Assembly: GCA_021825365.1 (NCBI GenBank) | Contig: JAKAHR010000017.1 | Location: 1 to 64,000 of the forward strand | Length of the DNA stretch: 64,000 bases | From: Nitrospirota bacterium | Lineage (GTDB): Bacteria; Nitrospirota; Thermodesulfovibrionia; Thermodesulfovibrionales; UBA6898 | Direction of reading: 5' to 3' | Shown: positions 14,713 to 23,046 of the stretch, in pieces | How the letters are laid out: each line of letters starts with the position of its first letter | How positions within the stretch are numbered: the first letter of the stretch is position 1 | Position numbers and translations under genes: made by a program | The notes under the pieces: model-generated | Told to the model about the DNA's origin: nothing | Seen by the model: the letters and a program-made list of their open reading frames with translations, nothing else | Database searches by the model: none

Positions 14713-15417
14713 TCAGCGGCCGCCTGACCTTTCCCAGGCGATCGCCTTCTCGTAATGCCTGAAGAGGCGCTCCCGCCTCCTGAACTCGCGGGAGTGCACG
14801 CACCTCCTGCCGTTACGCTCCTCTACCCCGATATCGGCGTGGAGCATCTCGTGATAGACGACATAGGCAACGTAGTAGGCGGGAATCGACTTCCTGTCGA
14901 GGGAAGGATTGATGCGGATCGTCTTCGTGCGGCAGCTATAACTGCCGAGCGTCCTTTTCCGTACCCTGCTGCCGCCGCTCCTGCCCCAGGTGATCCCCGC
15001 AGATATCCCGCCGCCGAAGTATTCCTGGTTGATCGCATCGAAGACGGGGAGAAGGTCGTGACAGCGGCCCGCTGTCGTGCGGTTGATGCGCCGCTGCGGC
15101 GGCTTCCTGATAATCCCCTCATGCTGTTTTATGTAACCCCTCATCAGCGGGGTCTTTATCCGCGTGTCCCTGATGAAGGCAGCGGCCTCACCCAGCACGT
15201 CTGCGCCTGCGGCGAGGAACATACGGTGCATCCTGACAAACACCTTCTTCCCCGTTCGCCGGACCGAGATCATCGTTGTGGCATTGTCCGTAATAACGAG
15301 GGAGAGCTCCCTGCCGACCGCCTCCCGGAGTTCTTCCTCGAAGACAGCCGCATCACGGGCAAAGGGCAGGGTCATCTGTTCCGCTGATTGTCTATGCAGC
15401 CGCTGCATGAGGGCCAT
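14713..15417 (-). CDS. SprT-like zinc metallopeptidase domain protein
   Basis: 234 aa. The zinc motif HEMLH is at 189-193, with a third candidate ligand His208 in 'VHSREF'. Upstream 'DLLPVFDAINQEYFGGGI' and 'ITWGRSGG', followed by 'LGSYSCRTKTIRINPSLD', are typical of the SprT-like / WSS1-related core fold. The first 100 residues are a family-specific extension with 'SVRRTGKKVFVRMHRMFL' (also seen in YgjP-like proteins). It is probably cytoplasmic, as there is no signal peptide. The substrate is unknown; relatives in eukaryotes cut DNA-crosslinked proteins. It is placed between rnhA and mglA on the same strand with gaps of 36-50 bases. Confidence 0.75.
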   Translation of the reverse strand: MALMQRLHRQSAEQMTLPFARDAAVFEEELREAVGRELSLVITDNATTMISVRRTGKKVFVRMHRMFLAAGADVLGEAAAFIRDTRIKTPLMRGYIKQHEGIIRKPPQRRINRTTAGRCHDLLPVFDAINQEYFGGGISAGITWGRSGGSRVRKRTLGSYSCRTKTIRINPSLDRKSIPAYYVAYVVYHEMLHADIGVEERNGRRCVHSREFRRRERLFRHYEKAIAWERSGGR

Positions 15418-15453
15418 TCCGTGGAGAAGGAGAGACAGGAAAAAGGGAAGACA

Positions 15454-16041
15454 CTAATAGTGTTTCTTCAGTTCTACCAGGACCTGCTTTGCAACGTTCT
15501 TCAGGGTCTCGAAGACACCCGGCCCCGTCACTGCAATCGCCTCGAAATAGGGAATGTTCCTCGGGTTCAGGAGTTTGTTCATGTTGTCGAGGGGGGCCGC
15601 GCTCGGCAGATCGCGCTTGTTGTACTGGATGGTGTAGGGGAGTTTGTCCAGATCGTATCCCTGCTCCGCCAGATTGATCCTGAGGTCATCGAGGCTCTCG
15701 ATGTTCGCCTCCATCCGCTCGATCTGGCTGTCGGCAACGAAGACAACACCGTCGACTCCCTTGAGGATCAGCTTCCGGCTCGCCGCGTAGAAGACCTGGC
15801 CGGGGACCGTGTAGAGGTGAAAACGCACCTTGAACCCCTTGATGTCTCCGAGCGCGAGGGGAAGGAAGTCGAAAAAAAGGGTCCTCTCCGTCTCAGTCGC
15901 CAGGGAGATGAGTTTGCCCTTCTGGTCCGGGTTCGTTCTCTTGTAGACGAATTGCAGATTCGTCGTCTTGCCGCAGAGCCCCGGCCCGTAGTAGACGATC
16001 TTGCAGTTTATTTCTCGTGAGGAATAGTTTATAAAAGACAC
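15454..16041 (-). CDS. mglA: MglA-type small Ras-like GTPase
   Basis: 195 aa. P-loop GPGLCGKT (19-26), switch II TVPGQ (78-82), in which MglA proteins have Val-Pro instead of the Ras Asp-Thr-Ala, and base-recognition motif NKRD (141-144) are clear. The N-terminus 'MSFINYSSREINCKIVYYG' is the standard MglA start. With its GAP MglB it sets the leading pole in motile myxobacteria; in non-motile species it can organise other polar structures. It follows mglB after 12 bases and so belongs to the same transcript. Confidence 0.93.
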   Translation of the reverse strand: MSFINYSSREINCKIVYYGPGLCGKTTNLQFVYKRTNPDQKGKLISLATETERTLFFDFLPLALGDIKGFKVRFHLYTVPGQVFYAASRKLILKGVDGVVFVADSQIERMEANIESLDDLRINLAEQGYDLDKLPYTIQYNKRDLPSAAPLDNMNKLLNPRNIPYFEAIAVTGPGVFETLKNVAKQVLVELKKHY

Positions 16042-16053
16042 GGAGTAACGTAC

Positions 16054-16548
16054 CTACCTGAAAAGATTGTCTATGTCTTCATCGCTGATCTCGGCGAAGG
16101 GAGATTCATCCAGCTTCCCTTCGGTCTTGTCGCGTTCGGACTTGCTCGTGATGTCGCTGAATATGCGGACGAGGGCCTCTGACGCCTTTTTCACCCGCAA
16201 CCGGACAAGACCGAGGGAAGACCTGCTGTCGAAGATGACAACGAGGATGATCCGCTGGCCGATAAGGGATATGTGGATATTGTCCTTCTCTCCCTCATGG
16301 AAGAGGATGGTGAACTCGCGCTCCCCGAGGAGCCGTGCGATCCCCCCCGTTGCCGCGATATTGCCGGCGGTCAGCGACGCCAGAGAGGTGGTGTCAATGT
16401 CGTGCGTCTCGCCGGCCGAGGCGATAAGCTGCCCGTTCTTGTCCACCAGGAAGACGACCTTTGCGTTGGTCTGAACGTACAGACGCTGGAGTTCCTCATC
16501 GATACGCCGGAACTCCTCTTCATACATTACCAGGTCAGAGCTGCTCAT
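16054..16548 (-). CDS. mglB: MglB, Roadblock/LC7 GTPase-activating partner of MglA
   Basis: 164 aa. The Roadblock/LC7 core spans about 8-125 ('LYVQTNAKVVFLVDKNGQLIASAGE', 'SLASLTAGNIAAT', 'HISLIGQRIILVVIFD'), and an acidic C-terminal tail (about 140-164, 'FAEISDEDIDNLFR') extends it, as in MglB of Myxococcus. Homodimers of this fold bind MglA and stimulate GTP hydrolysis. The gene lies directly upstream of mglA. It starts at ATG 16548, about 30 bases after the end of porB on the same strand, so the pair could be read through from the por operon. Confidence 0.92.
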   Translation of the reverse strand: MSSSDLVMYEEEFRRIDEELQRLYVQTNAKVVFLVDKNGQLIASAGETHDIDTTSLASLTAGNIAATGGIARLLGEREFTILFHEGEKDNIHISLIGQRIILVVIFDSRSSLGLVRLRVKKASEALVRIFSDITSKSERDKTEGKLDESPFAEISDEDIDNLFR

Positions 16549-16580
16549 AACACCTTCAAAATATCATAAGATACGGCACT

Positions 16581-17516
16581 TTAGCAACCGCATTTTTCGG
16601 CTGCCTGCAATTTGGCCCACTCGCGGTCCACCTCTTCCTGCATCGCCTTGAGGAGCCATTCATTGCCCGGCTCGAAGAGGTGCTTGAACCTTCCCTGGGG
16701 CTTGATGAAGTCCAGCAACGGGAGTTTTTCCTTTGGTGTGTAGGTAACCTTCGTAATGCCCTCCTCGATTTCATAGAGAGGCCAGTAGCAGGTGTTCACC
16801 GCCAGCCGCGAGAGGGTAATGGCGTCGTTCGTCTTAGACCGCCAGCCGCGGTTGCAGGGTGAGATGACGTTGAGGAACTTCGCACCCGGCAGCTCATGGG
16901 CCTTCCTCACCTTCTTCATCAGGTCCATCCAGTGGGACGGAGAGGCCTGGGCGGCGTAGGGGATATTATGCTCGGCCATGATCTTCGTAAGGTTCTTCCG
17001 CGGCCGAAGTTTGCCCGGGACGCAGGAACCCGCCGGGCAGGTGGTGGTGTCGGCCCCCATGGGGGTGGCGCTCGACCGCTGGATGCCGGTGTTCATGTAC
17101 GCCCCGTTGTCGTAACAGATGTAGATCATGTCGTGGCCGCGCTCCATGGCGCCCGAAAGGCTCTGGAAGCCGATGTCATAGGTCCCACCGTCGCCGCCGA
17201 AGGCGATGAACTTCACGTCCTTGTCGATCTTGCCCTGTTTTTTCAGCGACCGGTACATCGTTTCAACGCCCGAAAGGGTCGCTGCGGCGTTTTCAAAAGC
17301 AGTATGTATCCAGGGGATCTTCCACGCGGTGTATTCGGAGATGCAGGTGGAGACCTCGAGGCATCCGGTGGCGTTGGCGGCGACCACCGGGTATTCGGTC
17401 GCCAGCAGTACCATCTTGACGATCGTGGGCGCTCCGCAGCCTGCACACATCCGGTGGCCGTGGGTGAAGAGTTCTTCTTTCTTGGAAAGCTCTTTCAGAG
17501 TCAATGGTGTTGCCAT
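16581..17516 (-). CDS. porB: Pyruvate:ferredoxin oxidoreductase, beta subunit
   Basis: 311 aa. The thiamine-diphosphate binding core is seen at 'FGGDGGTYDIG' and 'YDNGAYMNTGIQRS', and the cluster-ligating Cys24/Cys27 in 'MCAGCG' plus later Cys residues fit a [4Fe-4S] site in the beta subunit. 'TGIQRS..TP.GA' is typical of pyruvate-type rather than 2-oxoglutarate-type enzymes. It joins CoA and pyruvate oxidation (or reductive CO2 fixation) to ferredoxin in the cytoplasm. The C-terminus ends in a Cys-Gly-Cys. Last gene of porGDAB; one base separates it from porA. Confidence 0.93.
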   Translation of the reverse strand: MATPLTLKELSKKEELFTHGHRMCAGCGAPTIVKMVLLATEYPVVAANATGCLEVSTCISEYTAWKIPWIHTAFENAAATLSGVETMYRSLKKQGKIDKDVKFIAFGGDGGTYDIGFQSLSGAMERGHDMIYICYDNGAYMNTGIQRSSATPMGADTTTCPAGSCVPGKLRPRKNLTKIMAEHNIPYAAQASPSHWMDLMKKVRKAHELPGAKFLNVISPCNRGWRSKTNDAITLSRLAVNTCYWPLYEIEEGITKVTYTPKEKLPLLDFIKPQGRFKHLFEPGNEWLLKAMQEEVDREWAKLQAAEKCGC

Positions 17517-17517
17517 G

Positions 17518-18696
17518 TTATTCCCTCACTCCTATATATTCTTTGTACGCCTTGATCTTTCCGCCGGCCGCGATCTCCGCGAGCTCGTTGAATACCATTT
17601 CGCCATGGGAAGGCAGATAGTCCCTGCCGCCGAGGCCGTAGATCTTGTTGATCAGGGCCGGTCTGTTCTTCAGCTGGTAGAGGGCCGAGCTCACCTCCAT
17701 GAAGAGCGGACCATACCCTCCGAAGGAGTCGGAACGGTCCATCACGCAGACCGCCCTGGCATTCTTGAGCGCTTCTGCCATCTCTTCATACGGGAAGGGC
17801 CTGAAGAGGCGCGGCTTCAGCAGGCCGGCCTTTATCCCCTTATCCCGCAGTTCGTCGACAACGTCCTTGGTCGTGCCCGCAGCGGAGTTGAGGATAACGA
17901 TCGCGATATCGGCATCCTCGAGCCGGTAGGTCTCGAAGAGGCCGTACTTCCTGCCGCTCATCTTCTCAAAATCCTTCGCTACCTCCAGGACCACATCCTT
18001 CACCTTCAGCATCACCTCATGCTGGGCCTTCTTGTATTCATGATACAGGTCGGTGAGGATGAGGGGTCCGTAGCTCTTGGGCTTCTCAAGGTCGAGGAGG
18101 GGGAAGAGGTTCTTGAACGGGCCGACGAACTTCTTCACCTCGTCGTCCTCAAGGTATTCCATCCTTTCGATCGAGTGGCTGATGATGAAGCCGTCCATGC
18201 AGACCATCACCGGAAGCCTGATATCCATGTGTTCGCCGACCCGGAAGGCCTGGATCGTATTGTCATACGCCTCCTGGCCGTTCTCCGACCATATCTGGAT
18301 CCATCCGGTGTCCCTGCAGCCCATGGCGTCTGAGTGGTCGCCGTGGATATTCAGCGGAGCGGAGAGTGCCCGGTTTACCACCGGCATGATGATCGGCAGC
18401 CGGTCGCCCGAGGCGATGTGCAGCATCTCCCACATCAGGGCAAGACCCTGGGACGACGTGGCGGTCACAACCCTGCCTCCCGCAGCAGAGGCCCCGATGC
18501 AGGCGGACATGGAGCTATGCTCGCTCTCTACGAGGATCGCCTCGGTGTCCACCTTGCCGTTGGAGATATAGGACGCATACCGCTGCATCATGTCCGTCTG
18601 GGGAGTGATCGGGTATATGCCGCAGACATCGGGATTCACCTGGCGGAGCGCATTGGCGACCGCCTCATTTCCGGTTACTGCAACAACCTTGGCCAT
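17518..18696 (-). CDS. porA: Pyruvate:ferredoxin oxidoreductase, alpha subunit
   Basis: 392 aa. 'GIYPITPQTDMM', 'VESEHSSMSACIGASAAGGR', 'TATSSQGLALMWE' and 'RALSAPLNIHGDHSDAMGCRD' are hallmark segments of the PorA subunit, which contacts the thiamine cofactor and CoA. Domains I, VI and II of the fused one-chain enzyme are represented here. Length is typical of four-subunit enzymes. It abuts porD (stop followed directly by the ATG) and porB, so the four genes are one transcript. Confidence 0.95.
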   Translation of the reverse strand: MAKVVAVTGNEAVANALRQVNPDVCGIYPITPQTDMMQRYASYISNGKVDTEAILVESEHSSMSACIGASAAGGRVVTATSSQGLALMWEMLHIASGDRLPIIMPVVNRALSAPLNIHGDHSDAMGCRDTGWIQIWSENGQEAYDNTIQAFRVGEHMDIRLPVMVCMDGFIISHSIERMEYLEDDEVKKFVGPFKNLFPLLDLEKPKSYGPLILTDLYHEYKKAQHEVMLKVKDVVLEVAKDFEKMSGRKYGLFETYRLEDADIAIVILNSAAGTTKDVVDELRDKGIKAGLLKPRLFRPFPYEEMAEALKNARAVCVMDRSDSFGGYGPLFMEVSSALYQLKNRPALINKIYGLGGRDYLPSHGEMVFNELAEIAAGGKIKAYKEYIGVRE

Positions 18697-18990
18697 CTAT
18701 TTGCCCTCCTCTACCATCTCGATCGCCTTCTTGCCCTTCTTGCCGGGGCATTCAAGGGCGCAGATGCCACAGCCCTTGCAGAAGTCGTAATCGAATTCAG
18801 TCCGCTTGCCGTCCTTCACCTTCACCGCCATATCAGGGCAATAGATCCAGCAGAAAAGGCACTGGATGCAATTCTCCTCTATCCATACCGGCCTGAATGC
18901 CCGCCAGGAGCCTGTCTTGAACCGGGCGGCACTCCCTCCTTCGAGAATCACGGAACCCGGGGGCAGATCTTTCCAACCCTTCTGTTTCAT
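18697..18990 (-). CDS. porD: Pyruvate:ferredoxin oxidoreductase, delta (ferredoxin-like) subunit
   Basis: 97 aa. Two cluster motifs of the CxxCxxCxxxCP type are present, CIQCLFCWIYCP and CKGCGICALECP, giving two [4Fe-4S] clusters that pass electrons to ferredoxin. The N-terminal 'GWKDLPPGSVILEGGSA' is the normal delta-subunit lead-in. It overlaps porG by four bases (ATGA) and abuts porA. Confidence 0.95.
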   Translation of the reverse strand: MKQKGWKDLPPGSVILEGGSAARFKTGSWRAFRPVWIEENCIQCLFCWIYCPDMAVKVKDGKRTEFDYDFCKGCGICALECPGKKGKKAIEMVEEGK

Positions 18991-19562
18991 CCTTCCTTTA
19001 CCTCCTCAAACCCTCTCCTGGTCGCCTCGAGATTGCCGTCGATCACCTTTTGGGCAAACTTCTTGCCGAAACTCTTCCGCACATCCTCCAGGAGGTTCTC
19101 GAGACTGACGAGACCGGTCACCTTGCAGAGTGCGCCGAGCATCGGGGAATTCGGCATCGCCCTGCCGAAGCAATCGAGGGCTATCCTCGTGGCATCGACC
19201 GTATATACCTTGTTCGAGGGCCCGATCTTCAGCTTCTGCCGGATCTCCTTCGGATCCCGCGGGGAGTTGACCACAAAGGCGGTGCCTTCCTTGGCGCCTT
19301 CGGCGACATTGATGCTGTCGAGAAGCGTTGCGTCGACAACCGTCACCACGTCGGGGTTCATTACCGGACAGTGCATCCTCAGTTCCTTTGAACTCACCCT
19401 GTTGTAAGCCCTCAGGGGAGCCCCGGCCCTCTCAGGTCCGTATTCTGGAAAGGCCTGGACGTGCCTTCCTCCGCTGAGACAGGCGTCGGCAAGGACCTTT
19501 GCCGCGGTGACCGTCCCCTGTCCGCCTCTGCCGTGCCATCTGATCTCGAGTGTCGCAGACAT
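18987..19562 (-). CDS. porG: Pyruvate:ferredoxin oxidoreductase, gamma subunit
   Basis: 191 aa. 'IRWHGRGGQGTVTAAKVLADA' and 'FPEYGPERAGAPLRAYNRVS' are the conserved gamma-subunit segments that bind CoA and shape the catalytic core. It is the first gene of the por operon: a ggagga ribosome site sits 5 bases before ATG 19562, and a good promoter lies about 32 bases upstream. Divergent from yicC. Confidence 0.95.
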   Translation of the reverse strand: MSATLEIRWHGRGGQGTVTAAKVLADACLSGGRHVQAFPEYGPERAGAPLRAYNRVSSKELRMHCPVMNPDVVTVVDATLLDSINVAEGAKEGTAFVVNSPRDPKEIRQKLKIGPSNKVYTVDATRIALDCFGRAMPNSPMLGALCKVTGLVSLENLLEDVRKSFGKKFAQKVIDGNLEATRRGFEEVKEG

Positions 19563-19593
19563 GTCATTCCTCCGGATTAAAAATTGGACTTTG

Positions 19594-19623
19594 ATTCTAA
19601 ATGATTCCAGTCCGTTTTTTCAA
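19594..19623 (-). promoter_or_regulatory. Sigma-70-type promoter of porGDAB
   Basis: On the minus strand TTGAAA (complement of 19618-19623), 18-base spacer, TAGAAT (complement of 19594-19599). Expected transcription start is near 19587, leaving a leader of about 25 bases before porG. The region is conspicuously AT-rich. Confidence 0.6.
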
Positions 19624-19659
19624 TAAGAATATTTAATTATTAACATTTCTTATGGCCAA

Positions 19660-19688
19660 TTGACATGATGCAGGGAGTTGTTTATAGT
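19660..19688 (+). promoter_or_regulatory. Strong sigma-70-type promoter of the yicC operon
   Basis: Perfect TTGACA (19660-19665), 17-base spacer, TATAGT (19683-19688). The expected transcription start (about 19695) falls only about three bases before ATG 19698, so the mRNA would be leaderless or nearly so. It is back to back with the por promoter in a 135-base gap. Confidence 0.7.
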
Positions 19689-19697
19689 GAAAGTCCC

Positions 19698-20549
19698 ATG
19701 GCGATACAGAGCATGACAGGATTCGGCAGCGCGGAAAGACCCGGTTGCAGGGTGGAAGTCCGCTCCATTAATCACCGGTTCATGGATATCTATCTGAAGA
19801 CGCCCTCCTTCCTCAACCAGCTGGAGATGCCTTTCCGCTCCCTCTTGAAGGAACGTTTTTCCCGCGGCAAGTTCGACGTCTCGGTCACCGTTTCCCTCAC
19901 CGCTGCCACTGACTTCGTCATCAACGCAGATGCTGTCAGAAGACTCAGCAGCACATTCAGACAGCTCCAGCAGGAACTCGCCCTGCCGGGCGAGCTGGAC
20001 ATCAGCACCCTCGTCGGCCTCCACGAACTATTCATCGGCACGGAGCAGGGATATGACGCCGAGGCGATCATGACCCTGTTCAGGCAGGCGGTGGAAGACC
20101 TGAGGGCGATGAGGATGAGGGAGGGCGCGTCGCTGGCGGCGGAGATCGGCAGCATGACGGATGACCTGGCGGAGATGAATAACCGCATCAGAACGTTCTC
20201 CGCCACCATCGCCGCCGACGTCCTCGACAAGTTCAACGAGCGATTGAAGACCCTCCTGGAGGGCAGGGAGATCGACCAGGGCCGCATCCTGCAGGAGGCG
20301 GCGGTCATCGCTGCGCGGCTCGATATCTCCGAGGAGATAACCCGCATCGACAGCCACCTGAAACAGTTCAGGGCGCTCATGGCCGGCGGTGGTATAATAG
20401 GGAGAAAGCTGGACTTCATCCTGCAGGAGCTGAACAGGGAAGTGAACACCATCGGCTCAAAGTCCTCTGTATACGAGGTATCGAGCCTTGCGGTGGACAT
20501 GAAGACCGAGATAGAGAAGATCAGGGAGCAGGTGCAGAACATCGAATGA
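19698..20549 (+). CDS. yicC: YicC-family endoribonuclease
   Basis: 283 aa. The N-terminal 'SMTGFGSAE' and '[16 protein letters not shown]', and the C-terminal '[21 protein letters not shown]' are diagnostic of the YicC/YloC family, Mn-dependent endoribonucleases implicated in small-RNA decay and stationary-phase survival. ATG 19698 is chosen because family proteins start a few residues before SMTGFG; an earlier in-frame ATG (19665) would overlap the promoter. No ribosome site is evident. It heads the operon with remA, gmk, rpoZ and coaBC and overlaps remA by four bases. Confidence 0.9.
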   Translation: MAIQSMTGFGSAERPGCRVEVRSINHRFMDIYLKTPSFLNQLEMPFRSLLKERFSRGKFDVSVTVSLTAATDFVINADAVRRLSSTFRQLQQELALPGELDISTLVGLHELFIGTEQGYDAEAIMTLFRQAVEDLRAMRMREGASLAAEIGSMTDDLAEMNNRIRTFSATIAADVLDKFNERLKTLLEGREIDQGRILQEAAVIAARLDISEEITRIDSHLKQFRALMAGGGIIGRKLDFILQELNREVNTIGSKSSVYEVSSLAVDMKTEIEKIREQVQNIE

Positions 20550-20827
20550 AAAAGGGAGACATCAGCCCGATACTCGTCAATATCGGCTTCGGCAACGTGG
20601 TGGCCGCCTCCAAGGTGGTCGCGATCGTGACGCCTGGCTCGGCCCCCATCAAGCGGATGCGCGAAGAGTCCAGAAAGCTGGGCAAACTGGTCGACGCGAC
20701 GCAGGGGAGGAGGACCCGCTCCATCATCATCACCGACAGCGACCATGTCGTCCTCTCGGCGCTTCAGGCCGAGACGATTACGCAGCGTTTCCTTGAAGGA
20801 AAGAGCGGCCTTGACGAAGAGGAGTAA
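20546..20827 (+). CDS. remA: RemA-like protein (DUF370)
   Basis: 93 aa. '[10 protein letters not shown]' and 'SAPIKR..E.....[27 protein letters not shown]' match the DUF370/RemA family. In Bacillus RemA is a ring-forming DNA-binding regulator of matrix genes; in Gram-negative genomes it is nearly always located between yicC and gmk, as here, with unknown targets. It is cytoplasmic, with no other domain. Overlaps yicC by four bases, and the likely gmk start lies inside its end. Confidence 0.92.
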   Translation: MKKGDISPILVNIGFGNVVAASKVVAIVTPGSAPIKRMREESRKLGKLVDATQGRRTRSIIITDSDHVVLSALQAETITQRFLEGKSGLDEEE

Positions 20828-21428
20828 GGGTACGCTGTTCGTGATCTCCGCACCCTCGGGCGCAGGAAAGACGACCCTGTGCCGGCATATTGCCGCCGTC
20901 GACAAGCGGTTGCGGGAATCCGTCTCCTACACCTCCCGGCAGCCCCGCAAGGGCGAGAGAAACAACAGGGACTACACCTTTGTCGGCACCGACGAATTCA
21001 GGAAGATGGCGGCCGGAGGGGAGTTCGTTGAGTGGGCGGAGGTGCACGGCAACCTCTACGGCACCTCACGGAAGCGGCTGAAGGACATCCTCGCCAAAGG
21101 GTTTGACGTACTCCTCGATATCGACATACAGGGCGCTGCCCAGATCAGGAAGGCGTTCCCTGCCGGCGTGTCGATCTTCGTCATGCCGCCCTCCCGCGGG
21201 GTCCTCAGAAGACGTCTTGAAGGCAGGGGAGCCAATACGAAGGCCGATATGGAGCGGCGCCTGAAAAATGCGGTAAGAGAGATGAAGAACTATAAGAAGT
21301 ATGATTATGTTATAGTTAATGACGTCCTGAATGACGCGGTTTCCGGTCTCAGGGCCATTATTGCGTCCGAACGGCTCAGGACTGCGCGTGTGGACGGCGC
21401 CTGGATCAGGGACAACTTTTTCTGTTAG
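20811..21428 (+). CDS. gmk: Guanylate kinase
   Basis: 205 aa from TTG 20811. The P-loop is APSGAGKTT, and the GMP-binding '[20 protein letters not shown]' and lid '[17 protein letters not shown]' are clear. It converts GMP to GDP with ATP. The open frame extends to an ATG at 20745, but that would add 22 Arg-rich residues and overlap remA by 83 bases, whereas TTG 20811 gives the normal family length with an AGGA about ten bases upstream. The start remains the uncertain part. Confidence 0.92.
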   Translation: MTKRSKGTLFVISAPSGAGKTTLCRHIAAVDKRLRESVSYTSRQPRKGERNNRDYTFVGTDEFRKMAAGGEFVEWAEVHGNLYGTSRKRLKDILAKGFDVLLDIDIQGAAQIRKAFPAGVSIFVMPPSRGVLRRRLEGRGANTKADMERRLKNAVREMKNYKKYDYVIVNDVLNDAVSGLRAIIASERLRTARVDGAWIRDNFFC

Positions 21429-21439
21429 GAGGAAGCACT

Positions 21440-21844
21440 ATGGATATAATCTCCCTTCCCGTGGAATTCGACCATTCGAAGATCGACGGTAAATACCGCC
21501 TCGTGACGATCGCGGCGCAGCGGGCAAAGGAACTCTCCCTCGGGACGAAGCCGAAGATACAGACCAAGTCAAAAAAGGTCACCTCCATCGCTATTGAAGA
21601 GGCGATCGAAAACCACCTTGATTTCCTGACCGGGGATGAGGCGATACAGGCAAGAGAAGAGGCGGGCAAGTTCGACTACCGGAAGCTTCTCGAAGACAGC
21701 CGGAAACTGACCGCTGGCGAAGACCTCACTGAGCTGGAAAAAGACCTGAAGGTTTACCTCCACGAGAAAGAGGCGATGGACAAGAAGGCCTTCGACGAAC
21801 TCTTCAGTTCCAAGAAGGATGAAGAATCCGAGACTGAAGAATAA
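21440..21844 (+). CDS. rpoZ: RNA polymerase omega subunit
   Basis: 134 aa. 'KYRLVTIAAQRAKEL' and 'SIAIEEA' are the RpoZ core that clamps the beta-prime C-terminus and helps bind ppGpp in many bacteria. The last 55 residues are an acidic charged extension ('EDLTELEKDLKVYLHEKEAMD') longer than in enterobacteria (91 aa) but common in related phyla. A ggagg ribosome site is close to the ATG. It overlaps coaBC by 26 bases. Confidence 0.9.
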   Translation: MDIISLPVEFDHSKIDGKYRLVTIAAQRAKELSLGTKPKIQTKSKKVTSIAIEEAIENHLDFLTGDEAIQAREEAGKFDYRKLLEDSRKLTAGEDLTELEKDLKVYLHEKEAMDKKAFDELFSSKKDEESETEE

Positions 21845-23009
21845 GCGGGTCCTCCTCGGTGTATCAGGTGGCATCGCCGCTTACAAGTCCGTCGAACTTG
21901 TCAGAAGACTGACAGACAGCGGCGCGTCGGTCTCCGTTGTGATGACGGAGGCCGCGCTCCGTTTCGTGACCCCCCTCACCTTCGAAGCGGTTTCGCGCAG
22001 CAAAGTCCATAGCTCCCTTTTTGAGGAACCCCTTGTCCACATCCAGCTGCCGGCAGAGGCTGACCTCCTCATCGTAGCCCCTGCCACCGCCAATAGTATC
22101 GGCAAATTCGCCAACGGGATCGCCGACGACCTCCTCAGCACCTGTTTCCTGTCCTGCGCCGGGAAGAAGCTCATCGCACCCGCCATGAACTGGCGCATGT
22201 ACGAAAACCCGGCTGTGCAGGAGAACCTCTCCCGGCTCGCCTCACGGGGCGTCCTGCAGGTCGGCCCGGAGCGGGGCAGTCTCGCCTGCGGAGAAGAGGG
22301 TGCCGGCAGGATGGCAGCGGTACAGGAGATCATCGAGTCCGCCCGGGCCGCCCTTTCCAAAAAGGACTTTGCCGGAGAACGGTTCGTCGTCACCGCCGGC
22401 CCCACGCGGGAATATCTCGATCCCGTCCGCTTTATTTCGAACAGGTCTTCAGGGAAGATGGGCTACGCGCTCGCCCGTGCGGCGCGCGACAGGGGCGCCC
22501 GTGTAACGCTTGTCAGCGGTCCGACCGCCCTCCCCCGGCCGGGTGGGATGATGAATTTCATCGCTGTGGAAGATTCCGCCGGCATGCTGGATGCTGTTCA
22601 ACGAGAGGTGGCAGAGGGGGCTACGGTGCTCATCATGGCGGCTGCTGTTGCGGACTTTGCACCCGCCGGAAAGTCGTCGGAAAAGCAGGAAAAGACGCCC
22701 GAGCTCACGCTGGAGCTGAAGGCCACCCCTGACATCATCTCAGCCGTTTCCGGTGCGTCCCGCAGACCCTTCATCATCGGTTTTGCCGCCGAAACAGGCC
22801 CCCACATCGGCCGGGCCGCGGAAAAGATGAAAAAAAAATGCATGGATATGATCGTCTTTAACGACGTGACCGAGCCGGGTGCAGGGTTCGACACGGACAC
22901 CAACAAGGTCGTCATCCTCGGCGGAAACAGGGAGACGCAGGTGGAACTCATGGACAAAGACGACGTTGCCCATGCCGTACTGGATCGCCTTTTTGAAATG
23001 AAAACTTGA
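21819..23009 (+). CDS. coaBC: Bifunctional phosphopantothenoylcysteine decarboxylase/synthetase
   Basis: 396 aa. The N-terminal flavoprotein half (CoaC) has GVSGGIAAYK, the catalytic His region 'SKVHSSLFEE' and the 'PAMNWRMYENP' motif. The C-terminal half (CoaB) begins with 'TAGPTREYLDPVRFISNRSSGKMG' and includes 'NKVVILGG'. Together they turn phosphopantothenate and cysteine into phosphopantetheine, two steps of CoA synthesis. The only ATG near the homologous start (21819) lies inside rpoZ, so translation is probably coupled. Confidence 0.95.
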   Translation: MKNPRLKNKRVLLGVSGGIAAYKSVELVRRLTDSGASVSVVMTEAALRFVTPLTFEAVSRSKVHSSLFEEPLVHIQLPAEADLLIVAPATANSIGKFANGIADDLLSTCFLSCAGKKLIAPAMNWRMYENPAVQENLSRLASRGVLQVGPERGSLACGEEGAGRMAAVQEIIESARAALSKKDFAGERFVVTAGPTREYLDPVRFISNRSSGKMGYALARAARDRGARVTLVSGPTALPRPGGMMNFIAVEDSAGMLDAVQREVAEGATVLIMAAAVADFAPAGKSSEKQEKTPELTLELKATPDIISAVSGASRRPFIIGFAAETGPHIGRAAEKMKKKCMDMIVFNDVTEPGAGFDTDTNKVVILGGNRETQVELMDKDDVAHAVLDRLFEMKT

Positions 23010-23034
23010 CTTTATCCCTGTGATCTGATAAAAA
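23006..23034 (+). promoter_or_regulatory. Candidate promoter of the TPR-Roadblock pair
   Basis: TTGACT (23006-23011), overlapping the coaBC stop, 17-base spacer, TAAAAA (23029-23034), 12 bases before the TPR gene start. The -10 match is only partial; read-through from coaBC is also plausible. Confidence 0.35.
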
Positions 23035-23046
23035 AGTGACAAGGTT

